Shown one piece after another: positions 27,491 to 36,485 of a stretch of 64,000 bases of DNA. Made by a program: the position numbers and the translations under genes. Location: positions 102,570-166,569 of the forward strand of contig CAMFIF010000010.1 of the NCBI GenBank assembly GCA_945952415.1, read 5' to 3'. Origin of the DNA: an uncultured Rhizobium sp. (GTDB lineage Bacteria; Pseudomonadota; Alphaproteobacteria; Rhizobiales; Rhizobiaceae). The notes below the pieces were generated by a model that saw only the letters and a program-made list of their open reading frames with translations, did no database searches and was not told the origin of the DNA. Every line of letters starts with the position of its first letter. Position 1 is the stretch's first letter.

Positions 27491-27527
27491 AAGGGCCGCT
27501 TCCCCGAAGCGGCCCTTAATTTTTTTT
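27491..27527 (+). terminator. Terminator of fla6
   Basis: Perfect 12-bp stem AAGGGCCGCTTC/GAAGCGGCCCTT with a CCC loop, then AATTTTTTTT. The strongest terminator in the array; it closes the fla4-6 subgroup. Confidence 0.93.
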
Positions 27528-27642
27528 CACTTTTAGATCTGCCCCGGGGAACATCCGTAAAATACATATATAAAACAAATGCTTCGTCAGATTTGCGCCC
27601 GGCAAGAAATTAACGAACATGGTTAAAAAGACGTTGGAGGGC

Positions 27643-27661
27643 TTAGACCTTTGTTAACCAT
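27643..27661 (+). promoter_or_regulatory. CtrA-like box upstream of fla7
   Basis: TTAG-acctttg-TTAACCAT: one mismatch in the first half, perfect TTAACCAT second half; about 140 bp before the start. Confidence 0.55.
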
Positions 27662-27742
27662 AATCATGTCATCTACCAATCATTCGAACGGTGAATTAAT
27701 GAAAAAACCAAGCGAATTAATTGGCATGATGTCGCTCACCGT

Positions 27743-27801
27743 TGCCGGTACTTCAGTCCGGAATGTCCCTCGAAACTCCTATGCACCAAGGGGCAAATCC
27801 T
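27743..27801 (+). promoter_or_regulatory. Structured fla7 leader with sequestered ribosome site
   Basis: CCGG..CCGG hairpin, then TGTCCCT (27774) against AGGGGCA (27789) with a loop of only 8 nt, the shortest of the nine. The arms are kept although the loop is cut down, which supports a real structure. Confidence 0.68.
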
Positions 27802-28764
27802 ATGACAAGCATTCTCACCAACACCGCCGCAATGGCCGCTCTCCAGACCCTGCGTTCCATCGATCAGCAGATGGAAAACACCCAGAATCGAGTTTCTTCC
27901 GGGTATCGCGTCCAGACGGCGGCTGACAATGCGGCTTACTGGTCCATCGCGACCACCATGCGTTCGGACAACAAGGCGCTCTCCGCCGTCGAAGACGCGC
28001 TCGGCCTCGGTGCCGCCAAGACCGATACGGCCTACACGGCCATGAATTCCTCCATCAACGTCGTGATGGAAATCAAGGCAAAGCTGGTCGCCGCACGTGA
28101 ACCGGGCGTTGACAAGGACAAGATCAACAAGGAACTGACCGAGCTCAAGAACCAGCTGAACTCGATCGCCCAGTCCGCCTCCTTCTCCGGTGAAAACTGG
28201 ATGTACAACGACTCGACGGCCGCTGTCGGCACCAAGGAAATGGTCGGCTCCTTCGTCCGCAATGCCAATGGTACCGTTTCGATCCAGACCCTGGAATTCG
28301 ATGCCTCCAAGTCGATCCTGATCGACAGCAAGAACGCCAACCGCGGCCTGCTGACCGTCGGCGTCGTGGTCACGCAGCCCTCGGGCACCACCACCTCCAC
28401 CGCCACCTACTACCTGTTCAATGCTTCTTCGAGCACCGCCGCTTCCGGTACCGAAGTCCGCATCACCTCGACCACGACCGACGATAACCTCGAAGGCATG
28501 ATCATGGCCGTGGACACGATGCTGAAGAACATGACCGATGCCGCCGCAACGCTCGGTGCCGCCAACAGCCGCATCTCGCTGCAGAAGGACTTCGTCGTCA
28601 ACCTCACCGACGTGATCGACAAGGGCGTCGGCCGCCTCGTCGATGCGGACATGAACGAAGAATCGACCCGCCTGAAGGCCCTCCAGACGCAGCAGCAGCT
28701 GGGCATCCAGGCGCTCTCCATCGCAAACGGCAACGCCCAGAACCTGCTCACGCTCTTCCGTTAA
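27802..28764 (+). CDS. Flagellin 7 of nine
   Basis: 320 aa from the ATG at 27802; the track start at 27742 lies inside the leader. N-terminus MTSILTNTAAMAALQTLRSI, C-terminus GIQALSIANGNAQNLLTLFR. Groups with fla1, fla8 and fla9 (shared VKDKINKELTELKNQL-type and QPSGTTTST middle). No cysteine. Confidence 0.95.
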   Translation: MTSILTNTAAMAALQTLRSIDQQMENTQNRVSSGYRVQTAADNAAYWSIATTMRSDNKALSAVEDALGLGAAKTDTAYTAMNSSINVVMEIKAKLVAAREPGVDKDKINKELTELKNQLNSIAQSASFSGENWMYNDSTAAVGTKEMVGSFVRNANGTVSIQTLEFDASKSILIDSKNANRGLLTVGVVVTQPSGTTTSTATYYLFNASSSTAASGTEVRITSTTTDDNLEGMIMAVDTMLKNMTDAAATLGAANSRISLQKDFVVNLTDVIDKGVGRLVDADMNEESTRLKALQTQQQLGIQALSIANGNAQNLLTLFR

Positions 28765-28798
28765 TCGGCAGAGACCAGGCGCTGATCGCCATCTTCCG

Positions 28799-28828
28799 GG
28801 GCCCGCGTGGAAACACGCGGGCCCTTTT
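28799..28828 (+). terminator. Terminator of fla7
   Basis: Perfect 11-bp stem GGGCCCGCGTG/CACGCGGGCCC closed by a GAAA tetraloop, followed by TTTT. Confidence 0.92.
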
Positions 28829-28948
28829 GCATGCGCGTGACGCCCGAAACGGCGGCAGGGTAGGGCGGGCGGCCCGCATCTCCGGGCCATCCGTCGTCCG
28901 CTCCGCTCCATTCGAAAGAAAGACGGCAATTTAAAACAATAATAAAAA

Positions 28949-28956
28949 TTAACCAT
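28949..28956 (+). promoter_or_regulatory. CtrA-like half box upstream of fla8
   Basis: Single TTAACCAT; no partner at 7 bp. Other TTAA sites follow at 28973 and 28979. Confidence 0.35.
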
Positions 28957-29061
28957 ACTGTTTCAGTATTTTTTAACGTTAATAGTATTTACTGTAACTA
29001 TCAAACGGCGGATTAATCCAGTAGAGAGTTCAGGGTTAGTTTGCATGACGCTGGCTGCCGT

Positions 29062-29121
29062 TGCCGGTAAGTAAATCCGGTATGTCCCTTCCATTTATCT
29101 AGTCCAAAAGGGGCAGTACCA
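29062..29121 (+). promoter_or_regulatory. Structured fla8 leader with sequestered ribosome site
   Basis: CCGG..CCGG hairpin, TGTCCCT (29083) against AGGGGCA (29109), loop 19 nt. Confidence 0.63.
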
Positions 29122-30084
29122 ATGACGAGTATCATGACCAATTCTGCAGCACTTGCAGCTCTTGCCACGCTGCGTTCGATCGACCAGAATCTGGAATCGA
29201 CCCAGAACCACGTTTCTTCCGGTTATCGCGTAGAAACGGCAAAGGACAATGCTGCTTACTGGTCGATCGCAACGACCATGCGTTCGGACAACAAGGCGCT
29301 TTCGGGCGTTGAAGACGCACTCGGCCTCGCAGCAGCGAAGACCGATACGGCCTATTCCGGTCTCGACACCTCCATCAGCGTCGTATCGCAGATCAAGGCC
29401 AAGCTGGTTGCCGCCCGCGAACCGGGCGTGGACCGCGACAAGATCAACAAGGAACTGACCGAACTGAAGAACCAGCTGGTATCCATTGCCCAGTCGGCCT
29501 CCTTCTCGGGTGAAAACTGGCTGTACAACGACAGCACCGCAGCTCCGACCACCAAGGAAATGGTTGGCTCCTTCACCCGCGGTTCGAACGGCAGCGTATC
29601 GATCCAGACGATCGATTACGATACGTCCAAGTCGGTTCTGATCGACACCAAGGTCGGCAGCCGTGGTCTTCTGACCGTCGGCGTCGTGGTTCAGCAGCCC
29701 TCGGGCACGACGACCTCCACCCAGACCTACTATCTGGTGAACGTCTCCTCGGCGACCGCTGCGACCGGCACGGAAGTGAAGATCTCCTCGGCCACCACCG
29801 ACGACCAGGTCGAAGGCATGATCATGGCCGTGGACGCCACGCTGAAGAGCATGACCGACACCGCCGCCACGCTGGGCGCCGTCAACAAGCGCATCGACAC
29901 GCAGAACAACTTCGTGAAGTCGCTCTCCGACGTGATCGACAAGGGCGTCTCGAAGCTGGTGGATGCCGACATGAACGAGGAATCGACCAAGCTGAAGGCG
30001 CTGCAGACGCAGCAGCAGCTGGGCATCCAGGCGCTGTCGATCGCCAACAGCAACGCTCAGAACATCCTCTCGCTGTTCCGTTAA
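29122..30084 (+). CDS. Flagellin 8 of nine
   Basis: 320 aa, intact. N-terminus MTSIMTNSAALAALATLRSI; the last 120 or so residues are identical to fla1 because of a 362-bp exact DNA match. Its 5' half uses a different set of synonymous codons (for example CTTGCAGCTCTTGCC), which makes the junction sharp. No cysteine. Confidence 0.95.
   Translation: MTSIMTNSAALAALATLRSIDQNLESTQNHVSSGYRVETAKDNAAYWSIATTMRSDNKALSGVEDALGLAAAKTDTAYSGLDTSISVVSQIKAKLVAAREPGVDRDKINKELTELKNQLVSIAQSASFSGENWLYNDSTAAPTTKEMVGSFTRGSNGSVSIQTIDYDTSKSVLIDTKVGSRGLLTVGVVVQQPSGTTTSTQTYYLVNVSSATAATGTEVKISSATTDDQVEGMIMAVDATLKSMTDTAATLGAVNKRIDTQNNFVKSLSDVIDKGVSKLVDADMNEESTKLKALQTQQQLGIQALSIANSNAQNILSLFR
29692..30053 (+). repeat. 362-bp exact direct repeat, copy 2 (fla8)
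   Basis: Identical to 20483-20844 in fla1, 9.2 kb away in the same orientation, with seven... other genes lying between; recombination between the copies would delete fla2 to fla7. Confidence 0.9.
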
Positions 30085-30113
30085 GACCAGCCGGATTACT
30101 GTCAGACAAGAGG

Positions 30114-30141
30114 AAAGGCCGCGCCAAAAGCGCGGCCTTTT
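30114..30141 (+). terminator. Terminator of fla8
   Basis: AAAGGCCGCGC-caaaa-GCGCGGCCTTT(T), perfect 11-bp stem, closely related to the fla1 terminator. Confidence 0.88.
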
Positions 30142-30242
30142 CGCGTTTGGACTTTCCGCCACCCCCTTTCGCCGGGGAAGGCCAGATCTAGCCCTTTATT
30201 TTTTACGAATTTTTCAAACTGAATAATGATTTCTTAATTGCA

Positions 30243-30261
30243 TTAACCTTTTGTTAACCAT
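30243..30261 (+). promoter_or_regulatory. CtrA-like box upstream of fla9
   Basis: TTAA-ccttttg-TTAACCAT, a full match to the extended box, about 138 bp before the start. Confidence 0.6.
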
Positions 30262-30342
30262 ATAAATGATAACCATTCGTTAACAGAACGATGAGTTGGT
30301 CACCAGGGCAAAACGTGGCCACCTGCATGATGCTGATCATCG

Positions 30343-30398
30343 TTACCGGTATCTCCTGACACTCCGGTATGTCCCGACATCACTATGGGGCAATGACC
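30343..30398 (+). promoter_or_regulatory. Structured fla9 leader with sequestered ribosome site
   Basis: TACCGG..CCGGTA hairpin, then TGTCCC (30370) against GGGGCA (30387), loop 11 nt. Confidence 0.63.
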
Positions 30399-31364
30399 AT
30401 GACAAGCATCCTGACCAATACCGCCGCCATGGCGGCTCTCCAGACCCTGCGCACCATCGACACCAACATGGAAACGGTTCAGAACCGCATTTCCTCGGGT
30501 TATCGTGTGGGCAGCGCCTCCGACAATGCCGCCTACTGGTCCATCGCGACGACCATGCGCTCTGACAATGAAGCGCTGTCCACCGTCAAGGATGCCCTCG
30601 GTCTCGGCGCGGCAAAGACCGATACCTATTATGCCGGTCTCGACTCCTCCGTGAAGGTCGTCACCGAAATCAAGGCGAAGCTCGTGGCTGCACGCGAGCC
30701 TGGCGTTGACAAGGACAAGATCAACAAGGAAATCACCGAGCTGAAGAACCAGCTCACCTCGATCGCCCAGTCCGCCTCCTTCTCCGGTGAAAACTGGCTC
30801 TTCAACGCCTCCACCACGGCGCTCGGCACGAAGCAGATCGTTGCCTCCTTCACCCGTTCGGCAAGCGGCACGGTGTCGGTGACCACGCTCGCCTTTGACA
30901 CGACCAAGTCGATCCTCATCGACACGTCCCAGGCGGCTCGCGGTCTGCTCACCAAGGGCAACACCATCACCCAGCCGAGCGGCACCACCACGGCCACCGC
31001 GACCTATTACCTCATCAATGCCAATGCCGCGACGGGCGTCACCGGCAGCGAGGTGAAGATCACCACCTCCACCAGCAACGACGATCTCGATGGCATGATC
31101 AGCGCCGTGGAAGTCGTGCTGCAGACGCTGACGGACTCCGCCGCCACGCTCGGCGCGATCAACAAGCGCATCGACATGCAGGATGAATTCGTTTCCACCC
31201 TGATGGACGTGATCGACAAGGGCGTGGGCCGCCTCGTCGATGCGGACATGAACGAGGAATCGACCCGGCTGAAGGCGCTCCAGACGCAGCAGCAGCTCGG
31301 CATCCAGTCGCTGTCCATCGCCAATACCAACGCGGCCAACATCATGCAGCTCTTCCGCCAGTAA
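30399..31364 (+). CDS. Flagellin 9 of nine
   Basis: 321 aa from the ATG at 30399, placed at the same distance from GGGGCA as in the other eight genes; the ATG at 30393 and the track start 30369 are less likely. N-terminus MTSILTNTAAMAALQTLRTI, C-terminus GIQSLSIANTNAANIMQLFR plus Q. Related to fla7. No cysteine. Confidence 0.94.
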   Translation: MTSILTNTAAMAALQTLRTIDTNMETVQNRISSGYRVGSASDNAAYWSIATTMRSDNEALSTVKDALGLGAAKTDTYYAGLDSSVKVVTEIKAKLVAAREPGVDKDKINKEITELKNQLTSIAQSASFSGENWLFNASTTALGTKQIVASFTRSASGTVSVTTLAFDTTKSILIDTSQAARGLLTKGNTITQPSGTTTATATYYLINANAATGVTGSEVKITTSTSNDDLDGMISAVEVVLQTLTDSAATLGAINKRIDMQDEFVSTLMDVIDKGVGRLVDADMNEESTRLKALQTQQQLGIQSLSIANTNAANIMQLFRQ

Positions 31365-31482
31365 GCGGAAGCCGCATTCGACCGCCAGTCCTGAATGACG
31401 CTGCCGCCGGCCTGACCGGGGCCGGCCGCGCAAGACCCTCGTTCCCCCGCTTCCCGCCAGAAGCCGGAGACCGGGATGTCAG

Positions 31483-31512
31483 CGGAGGGTGGGCACCGCC
31501 TGTGCCCCTCCG
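31483..31512 (+). terminator. Possible terminator of fla9
   Basis: CGGAG-GGT-GGGCAC / GTGCCC-CTCCG stem with a small bulge, 120 bp after fla9, followed by a moderately T-rich stretch. Confidence 0.4.
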
Positions 31513-31567
31513 GCGATCAGTTTCCTTTCACCCGCGTGCCGCCGGTCATCGGCATCTGGTGGAACAG

Positions 31568-31598
31568 TTGGACCGCGCAAAGCCCTGGCGCGGTCCAA
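31568..31598. repeat. 11-bp inverted repeat before the FliH-like operon promoter
   Basis: TTGGACCGCGC-N9-GCGCGGTCCAA, perfect stem, not followed by a T run on the plus strand. It sits 8 bp upstream of the Rem-type element. Could be a terminator variant or an operator. Confidence 0.5.
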
Positions 31599-31606
31599 CG
31601 CCATTT

Positions 31607-31634
31607 CATCCTCGCACAAGTTTGGCATCCTAGG
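31607..31634 (+). promoter_or_regulatory. Candidate Rem-type promoter of the fliH-like/motB operon
   Basis: CATCCTCGCACAAG-N10-TAGG. The first 14 bases are identical to the flhA element. The leader to the first gene would be about 170 nt. Confidence 0.58.
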
Positions 31635-31807
31635 GTCCGGCAAGCTGTCTGACAGGCGGCCTCGCCGCGGGAATGCACCAGTCCCGCCGAAACAGTTCAG
31701 TTTTCGCCGGATACCATGATGACCAGGGTTCTGAAAAAACGTCACGCCGGGGGCAATGCCAGCAATCCCGGCACGGAAATGACTTCCGCAGGCAAGGGAG
31801 CAGCGGC

Positions 31808-32464
31808 ATGAACACGGCCCTTGCCCGTTACCTGAAGGATTTCGGCGAACCGGCGGCTCCCCAGCCCGCCCATGAGGCCCTGCCGGATTTCGGCAGCGCC
31901 TTCGAAGCACCGCTCGATGATTTTCCCTTCGCAGAAGAGCCGGGCGCCATAGGCCCCGATCTGGAGGCCGTGCGCCAGGAAGCCTATGCGGAAGGCTACG
32001 AGACCGCCTCTGTCGAGCTCTCCGCCCGCCATGCCGCCGAACTGGAAGAGCTTCGCGCCCACCACGCTGCCGAACTTGCCAGCCAGGCGCAAAAATTCCA
32101 GGAAGAGGCAGCCACGCTCATCGCCGAGACACTGCGCCACATGGCAGACCAGATGTCCCTGACGATCAGCGAGGAGCTGGCGCTCTGTCTCGCACCGGTG
32201 CTTCAGGAAGAAATTGCCCGCAAATCCGTAAAAGCCATGGCGTCCCTCGTGCGGGAGGCCATCGCCGAAGGGGAGGCCGGACAAATTATAGTTAAAGGAC
32301 CATTGTCGCTTTTCAATATTTTGGCAACCGAAATGGGGGAAGATGCGGCCATGCTTCGTCATGTCGAAGCGGCTGATCTTGACCTGACGGTGGAACAGGG
32401 CGGGTCGGTGTTGGTCACCCGATTGTCGGCCTTTGCCGCTAGTTTGAAGAAAGTTCTGGAATGA
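31808..32464 (+). CDS. Probable FliH-like export ATPase regulator
   Basis: 218 aa from the ATG at 31808 with AGGGAG 7 bp upstream; the track start at 31673 would place 45 odd residues in front. The acidic N-terminus is followed by a long charged coiled coil (residues about 58 to 110, [20 protein letters not shown]), the FliH-type pattern, then a globular C-terminal part with [20 protein letters not shown]. No other fliH is present in the window although fliI is. I infer that this is the FliH-type partner of FliI. Overlaps motB by 4 bp. Confidence 0.65.
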   Translation: MNTALARYLKDFGEPAAPQPAHEALPDFGSAFEAPLDDFPFAEEPGAIGPDLEAVRQEAYAEGYETASVELSARHAAELEELRAHHAAELASQAQKFQEEAATLIAETLRHMADQMSLTISEELALCLAPVLQEEIARKSVKAMASLVREAIAEGEAGQIIVKGPLSLFNILATEMGEDAAMLRHVEAADLDLTVEQGGSVLVTRLSAFAASLKKVLE

Positions 32465-33744
32465 GTGAAGGCGAAAACCATCACCACGGAAAAAACGAGA
32501 TACTGATCATCAAACGGCATGGCGGCGGGCATGATGACGGACATCATGGCGGTGCCTGGAAGATCGCCTATGCGGACTTCATGACGGCAATGATGGCCTT
32601 CTTCCTCGTGATGTGGCTGGTCAATGCGGCCAACGAGGAAACCAAGGCCTCCGTGGCGAGCTATTTCAACCCGATCAAGCTGACCGACGAGACGCCGGCC
32701 CAAAAGGGCCTGAAGAAGCCGACCGAGCAGGCCGAGGGCGAGCAGAAAAAGGACAAGTCCCAGTCCAACCAGCAGGAGCCGAAGGAAGGTGCCGCCGCCG
32801 CCACCGGCGAGGATCAGTCCTCCTCCGCCGGCGACCAGAAGAATTACTCGGAAGCGGATTACTTCGAAAATCCCTATTCGGTCCTGGCCGAAATCGCGCA
32901 GGAAGTAGGCCAGCAGGCCAATGTCAGCGTGAAGGGCGAGGGCGGTGCCGCCAATTCCGGCCCCGCAACCGGCGCCAGCGGCGGCGAGGCCTATCGCGAT
33001 CCCTTCGATCCGGATTTCTGGACCCAGCAGGTGGACGTGACCGGCAAGGACCAGTCCCTTTCGGAGGCTACCCAGGATACAGCCAAGGACCAGCCCAAGG
33101 AGCAGCAGCAGGCCGCCCTCGAAACACCCGCCAATCCCGACGTGAGCGAGCCGCCGATCCCGACGCCGCGGCCCTCCGACGTGACCGAGAACAAGAAATC
33201 CGTCGCCGACAAGACCCAGGACAAGACGGAAGACAAGAAAGAGGACAAGAAGGAAGACAAGACTGCCGATCCCGTCGAGGTCAAGAAGGCCGAGGATCTC
33301 AAGCAGAAGCTCGAGACGGCGCTTGCCGGCGTTCCCGGCAAGCTCGAGGAAGGGCTGGTCGTTACGCCGGCAGAAGGCGGTGTCCTCGTCTCCATTTCCG
33401 ACCAGATGACCTCGCAGATGTTCAATGTCGGCTCCGCCGTGCCGAGCCGTGATCTCGTGCTCGCCATGGAGCGCATCGGCAAGGTGCTGGAACAGCAGTC
33501 CGGCGATATCTTCATTCGAGGTCATACGGATGCGCGCCAGTTCAAGGGCGGACGCAACGACAACTGGCAGCTTTCCACGGCCCGCGCCCAGAGCGCCTAT
33601 TTCATGCTGGTGCGCGGCGGCCTGGATGAAAAGCGGGTGCAGCAGATTTCGGGCTATGCGGACCGGCGGCTCAAGGACGCCGCCAATCCGCTCGACCAGT
33701 CCAACCGGCGCATCGAGATCCTGATCAAGGCAGACAAGGGGTAA
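32461..33744 (+). CDS. motB: Flagellar stator protein MotB
   Basis: 427 aa. A His/Lys-rich N-terminus precedes the single membrane segment [20 protein letters not shown]; Asp39 is the proton-carrying residue. A long Lys/Glu/Gln-rich linker (about residues 75 to 275) is much longer than in enteric MotB. The C-terminal OmpA-like peptidoglycan-binding domain is clear ([27 protein letters not shown]). The extended linker fits with MotC binding in rhizobia. Confidence 0.96.
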   Translation: MSEGENHHHGKNEILIIKRHGGGHDDGHHGGAWKIAYADFMTAMMAFFLVMWLVNAANEETKASVASYFNPIKLTDETPAQKGLKKPTEQAEGEQKKDKSQSNQQEPKEGAAAATGEDQSSSAGDQKNYSEADYFENPYSVLAEIAQEVGQQANVSVKGEGGAANSGPATGASGGEAYRDPFDPDFWTQQVDVTGKDQSLSEATQDTAKDQPKEQQQAALETPANPDVSEPPIPTPRPSDVTENKKSVADKTQDKTEDKKEDKKEDKTADPVEVKKAEDLKQKLETALAGVPGKLEEGLVVTPAEGGVLVSISDQMTSQMFNVGSAVPSRDLVLAMERIGKVLEQQSGDIFIRGHTDARQFKGGRNDNWQLSTARAQSAYFMLVRGGLDEKRVQQISGYADRRLKDAANPLDQSNRRIEILIKADKG

Positions 33745-33747
33745 GCC

Positions 33748-35058
33748 ATGATGGCTATCGGGACCAGAATCCTTTTCCTCACGGGCATGCTGATGGCATC
33801 CGTGGCACCGGCCCGTGCGGGCGAGGAAGAGGAATTGGCGCCCTACAAGATGCTGCGTTCCATGCAGTTCGTGCAGGATTCCGTCGTCCAGGGCGATCAT
33901 TCCGCCGGCGAAATGCAGCGCTATCTGCTCGGTGCTATCGACAAGCGGCTCCGCAGCGTCGATTCCTCCGTCTTCGACGACCCCCGCAATGTGGATGCGA
34001 CGCTGATCTATGCCATGAGCGGCGGCAATCCCGCGACGCTCGAATATCTCGTCGCCCGGGACGTGCAGGGCTATTTCGACAACCGCGTTGCCGAAGTCCT
34101 GCGCAAATATCTGAACGGCAAGGGCCAGATGGCCAGCAAGACGCTCGGCGAAATGGCCAAGGAATATGCCGACAAGCCGATCGGCCCCTATCTGGCGCTG
34201 ATTGCCGGCAACACGCTGATGAATTCTAAGCCGGAAGAGGCCCTGAAGATGTATAACTGGGCGCGGCTGATCGCGCCCGGCACCATCGTCGAGGAATCGG
34301 CCCTGCGCCGTTCGCTGTCCATTGCCGTCAATGCCGGCCTGGTGCCGGAGGGGCTCAAATATTCGAGCCTCTATGCCCGCCGCTTCCTGCATTCTCCCTA
34401 TGCCAGCCAGTTTGCCGATCTGTTTGTGGCGCTCGCGGTCGACAACTTCCATGTGATCGGCAATGACCGCATCCGCGACATCGCCGACAGCATGGAGCCG
34501 GACCGCCGGCAGGCGATCTATCTGCGCATTGCCCGCCAGGCGACCATTGCCGGCGAAACGGAACTCGCTCGCATGGCCGCCGACGAAGCTGCCAAGATCA
34601 AGAGCCCGGAAGCCAAGGGTCGCGATGTGCTTGCCGGTTTCTATGGCGGACTGGCAGGCGTGTCCTCCGAAGATATCCGCAAGGTGGCCGAGGGGCTGGA
34701 CATGGTGCCCGACTCCGCGCTGTCGCCCCGCGACCTTAAATTGCGCGAAGCGGCCCGCGCTGTCGCCCAGGAGGTGTTGCGCGCGCCCGATGCGGCAAGC
34801 CTCACGCAAGAGTCGCCGAATATATCAGTATCTGGCAATAACAGCATTGATGAAAATGCGGCCGGCCATGATGCGCCGACCCCTGGCCAGGAAGATCCGC
34901 TCGCTGCGCCCACCCAGGCCGCCGATGCGGCGGCCCCCTCTGCCGATACCGCTCAAACCGCTTCGCCGGACCCGGCCATCGATCCCATCGTGACATCGGC
35001 TCGCAGCAAACTCGGCGAAATCGACAAATTGCTGGAAAAGGACAGTTCGCCCCCATGA
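33748..35058 (+). CDS. motC: Periplasmic motility protein MotC
   Basis: 436 aa with a signal peptide (residues 1 to about 25, ending ASVAPARAGE). The mature part is helical and TPR-like (IGPYLALIAGNTLMNSKPEEALKMYNWARL), with a Pro/Ala-rich tail. In Sinorhizobium MotC binds the periplasmic part of MotB and is needed for rotation; MotE is its chaperone. Three bases after motB and overlapping fliK by 4 bp. Confidence 0.92.
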   Translation: MMAIGTRILFLTGMLMASVAPARAGEEEELAPYKMLRSMQFVQDSVVQGDHSAGEMQRYLLGAIDKRLRSVDSSVFDDPRNVDATLIYAMSGGNPATLEYLVARDVQGYFDNRVAEVLRKYLNGKGQMASKTLGEMAKEYADKPIGPYLALIAGNTLMNSKPEEALKMYNWARLIAPGTIVEESALRRSLSIAVNAGLVPEGLKYSSLYARRFLHSPYASQFADLFVALAVDNFHVIGNDRIRDIADSMEPDRRQAIYLRIARQATIAGETELARMAADEAAKIKSPEAKGRDVLAGFYGGLAGVSSEDIRKVAEGLDMVPDSALSPRDLKLREAARAVAQEVLRAPDAASLTQESPNISVSGNNSIDENAAGHDAPTPGQEDPLAAPTQAADAAAPSADTAQTASPDPAIDPIVTSARSKLGEIDKLLEKDSSPP

Positions 35059-36485
35059 TGGACGCCAAGCTTGCCGCATCATCGCCCAGTCCCGATTTAA
35101 ACATCCAGATCAAGCAGGGCGGCAAGGCTGAAAAGGCGACGTCCGGAGGTGAGCGCGGGGCCTTCCGCAGCGCGCTCGACGAACGTCTCGCATCGCGCGG
35201 CAATGCCGCACCGCGTCTCGATCTGCGGCCCACCGGGGACCAGGAAGAGGACACGCCGCAGGGCACGGCAGCCCAGCCGGATCGCGCCGCACGCACCGTT
35301 GCCCGCATTCCGGGCATTACCAAACCTCTGGGACTTGCCTCGTCCATCGCGCGCACGGCAACGCCCACCCTGCCGCTTCGCCCCGGGGACCACCCCGCAG
35401 TCGACGCGAAGTCGGCGAAGGACCCGAAAACCCGGACCGAACAGGCGAGCGGTAAGGTGCGCGAAACCACTGCCCATCACCGCAGCCGCGGCGAGGCCGA
35501 GGTCGCCGGGGTGAGCGATGGGGACGATGTGGAGGAAACCGGTCCGCTCGACACGTTCGAAAAGGCCCATGCGGTGCTCTTTGGCGGGGAAAAGGCCGCC
35601 GAAGATCCGGCCCTTGCCCCCGATGCCGACCGCACGGCCAAGGATGCGCTGGTTCTGCTGAAAGAAGCGGGGCCCGACAGGGCCGAGGGCCAGATGCAGG
35701 CCGCCGCCGCCACCGTGACCGCGACGACCGATTCGGCCGATGCGAGTGCACAAGGCGCGGAAGCCGATGGCCGGAGCGCCATATACCGGATTGCCCGTGC
35801 GGATGGTCGCGGTCAGATGTTCGAGATCGAAGGGCCGATCGTGCCAGAAGCCGGCGAAAAGAACGTACAGTCCAAGGCCGATTTCGGCGGCACGGTGCTG
35901 GTGGTCGACCAGCGGCGCTACCTGGCGCCGACCGCCACCAACCCGCTCTCCATCGCAAGCGCCATTGCCGGTGATCCCGAATGGACCCGCGCCCTGCAGC
36001 CGGAGCAGACGCTCGCCAACGCCGCGCTGCAGGCTGGCAATGGGCGGGTGGTGAACACGCTGAAGATCCAGCTCCATCCGATCGAACTCGGTCTCGTGAC
36101 GGCGACCCTGAAACTCACGGGCGATGAACTGTCCGTCGAGCTGAAGGTGGACAACGGCCTTGCCCTGCGCAGCCTGAAGGATGATCAGGCCAAGATCATC
36201 GAGGCGCTGAAAGCCCATGGTTTTGCCGTAGATCAGGTGAATGTGTCGATCGGCGCTGACCGTCCCGATTCGCAGGCGTCCAATCAGCAGAATGGACAGG
36301 CCAATTTCGCGCAGCAACAGCAGCAGGCAAGGGACGGCGGCCAGAATGCACCCATGTCCCGCGAGCGGGGCAGGTCTTATCAGGAAAGGAACGGCGATGG
36401 CAAAGCTGCGGCGGACGAGCTTCGGGTGGAAACCGGCAGTGTTGGCGGCACTGGCGGCTCTCGCCCTGGGCACGTCTATCTCTGA
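35055..36485 (+). CDS. fliK: Hook-length control protein FliK (formerly MotD)
   Basis: 476 aa, long disordered Ala/Glu/Asp-rich N-terminal two thirds and a C-terminal hook-length domain (TLKIQLHPIELGLVTATLKL, SLKDDQAKIIEALKAHGFAV) followed by a Gln-rich tail. This gene was first named motD in Sinorhizobium and later recognised as fliK. It measures the hook and triggers the FlhB switch. With two hook genes in this genome it must act on one or both. Confidence 0.92.
   Translation: MMDAKLAASSPSPDLNIQIKQGGKAEKATSGGERGAFRSALDERLASRGNAAPRLDLRPTGDQEEDTPQGTAAQPDRAARTVARIPGITKPLGLASSIARTATPTLPLRPGDHPAVDAKSAKDPKTRTEQASGKVRETTAHHRSRGEAEVAGVSDGDDVEETGPLDTFEKAHAVLFGGEKAAEDPALAPDADRTAKDALVLLKEAGPDRAEGQMQAAAATVTATTDSADASAQGAEADGRSAIYRIARADGRGQMFEIEGPIVPEAGEKNVQSKADFGGTVLVVDQRRYLAPTATNPLSIASAIAGDPEWTRALQPEQTLANAALQAGNGRVVNTLKIQLHPIELGLVTATLKLTGDELSVELKVDNGLALRSLKDDQAKIIEALKAHGFAVDQVNVSIGADRPDSQASNQQNGQANFAQQQQQARDGGQNAPMSRERGRSYQERNGDGKAAADELRVETGSVGGTGGSRPGHVYL

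Noticed and set aside
19913-31364. CRISPR-like or phase-variation system in the repeats
   Set aside because: The repeats are gene-sized flagellin paralogues; no short regular repeats and spacers. All genes point the same way and no invertase gene is nearby, so inversion switching is not supported.
32359-34809. 816-aa minus-strand ORF
   Set aside because: Antisense shadow of motB and motC; His/Gly/Arg-rich, no domain. The same holds for other long shadows such as 14185..15969 and 2829..4877.
36241-36396. Upstream extension of the lytic transglycosylase
   Set aside because: Lies wholly in fliK in another frame, has no ribosome site, and would bury the signal peptide found at the ATG at 36397.
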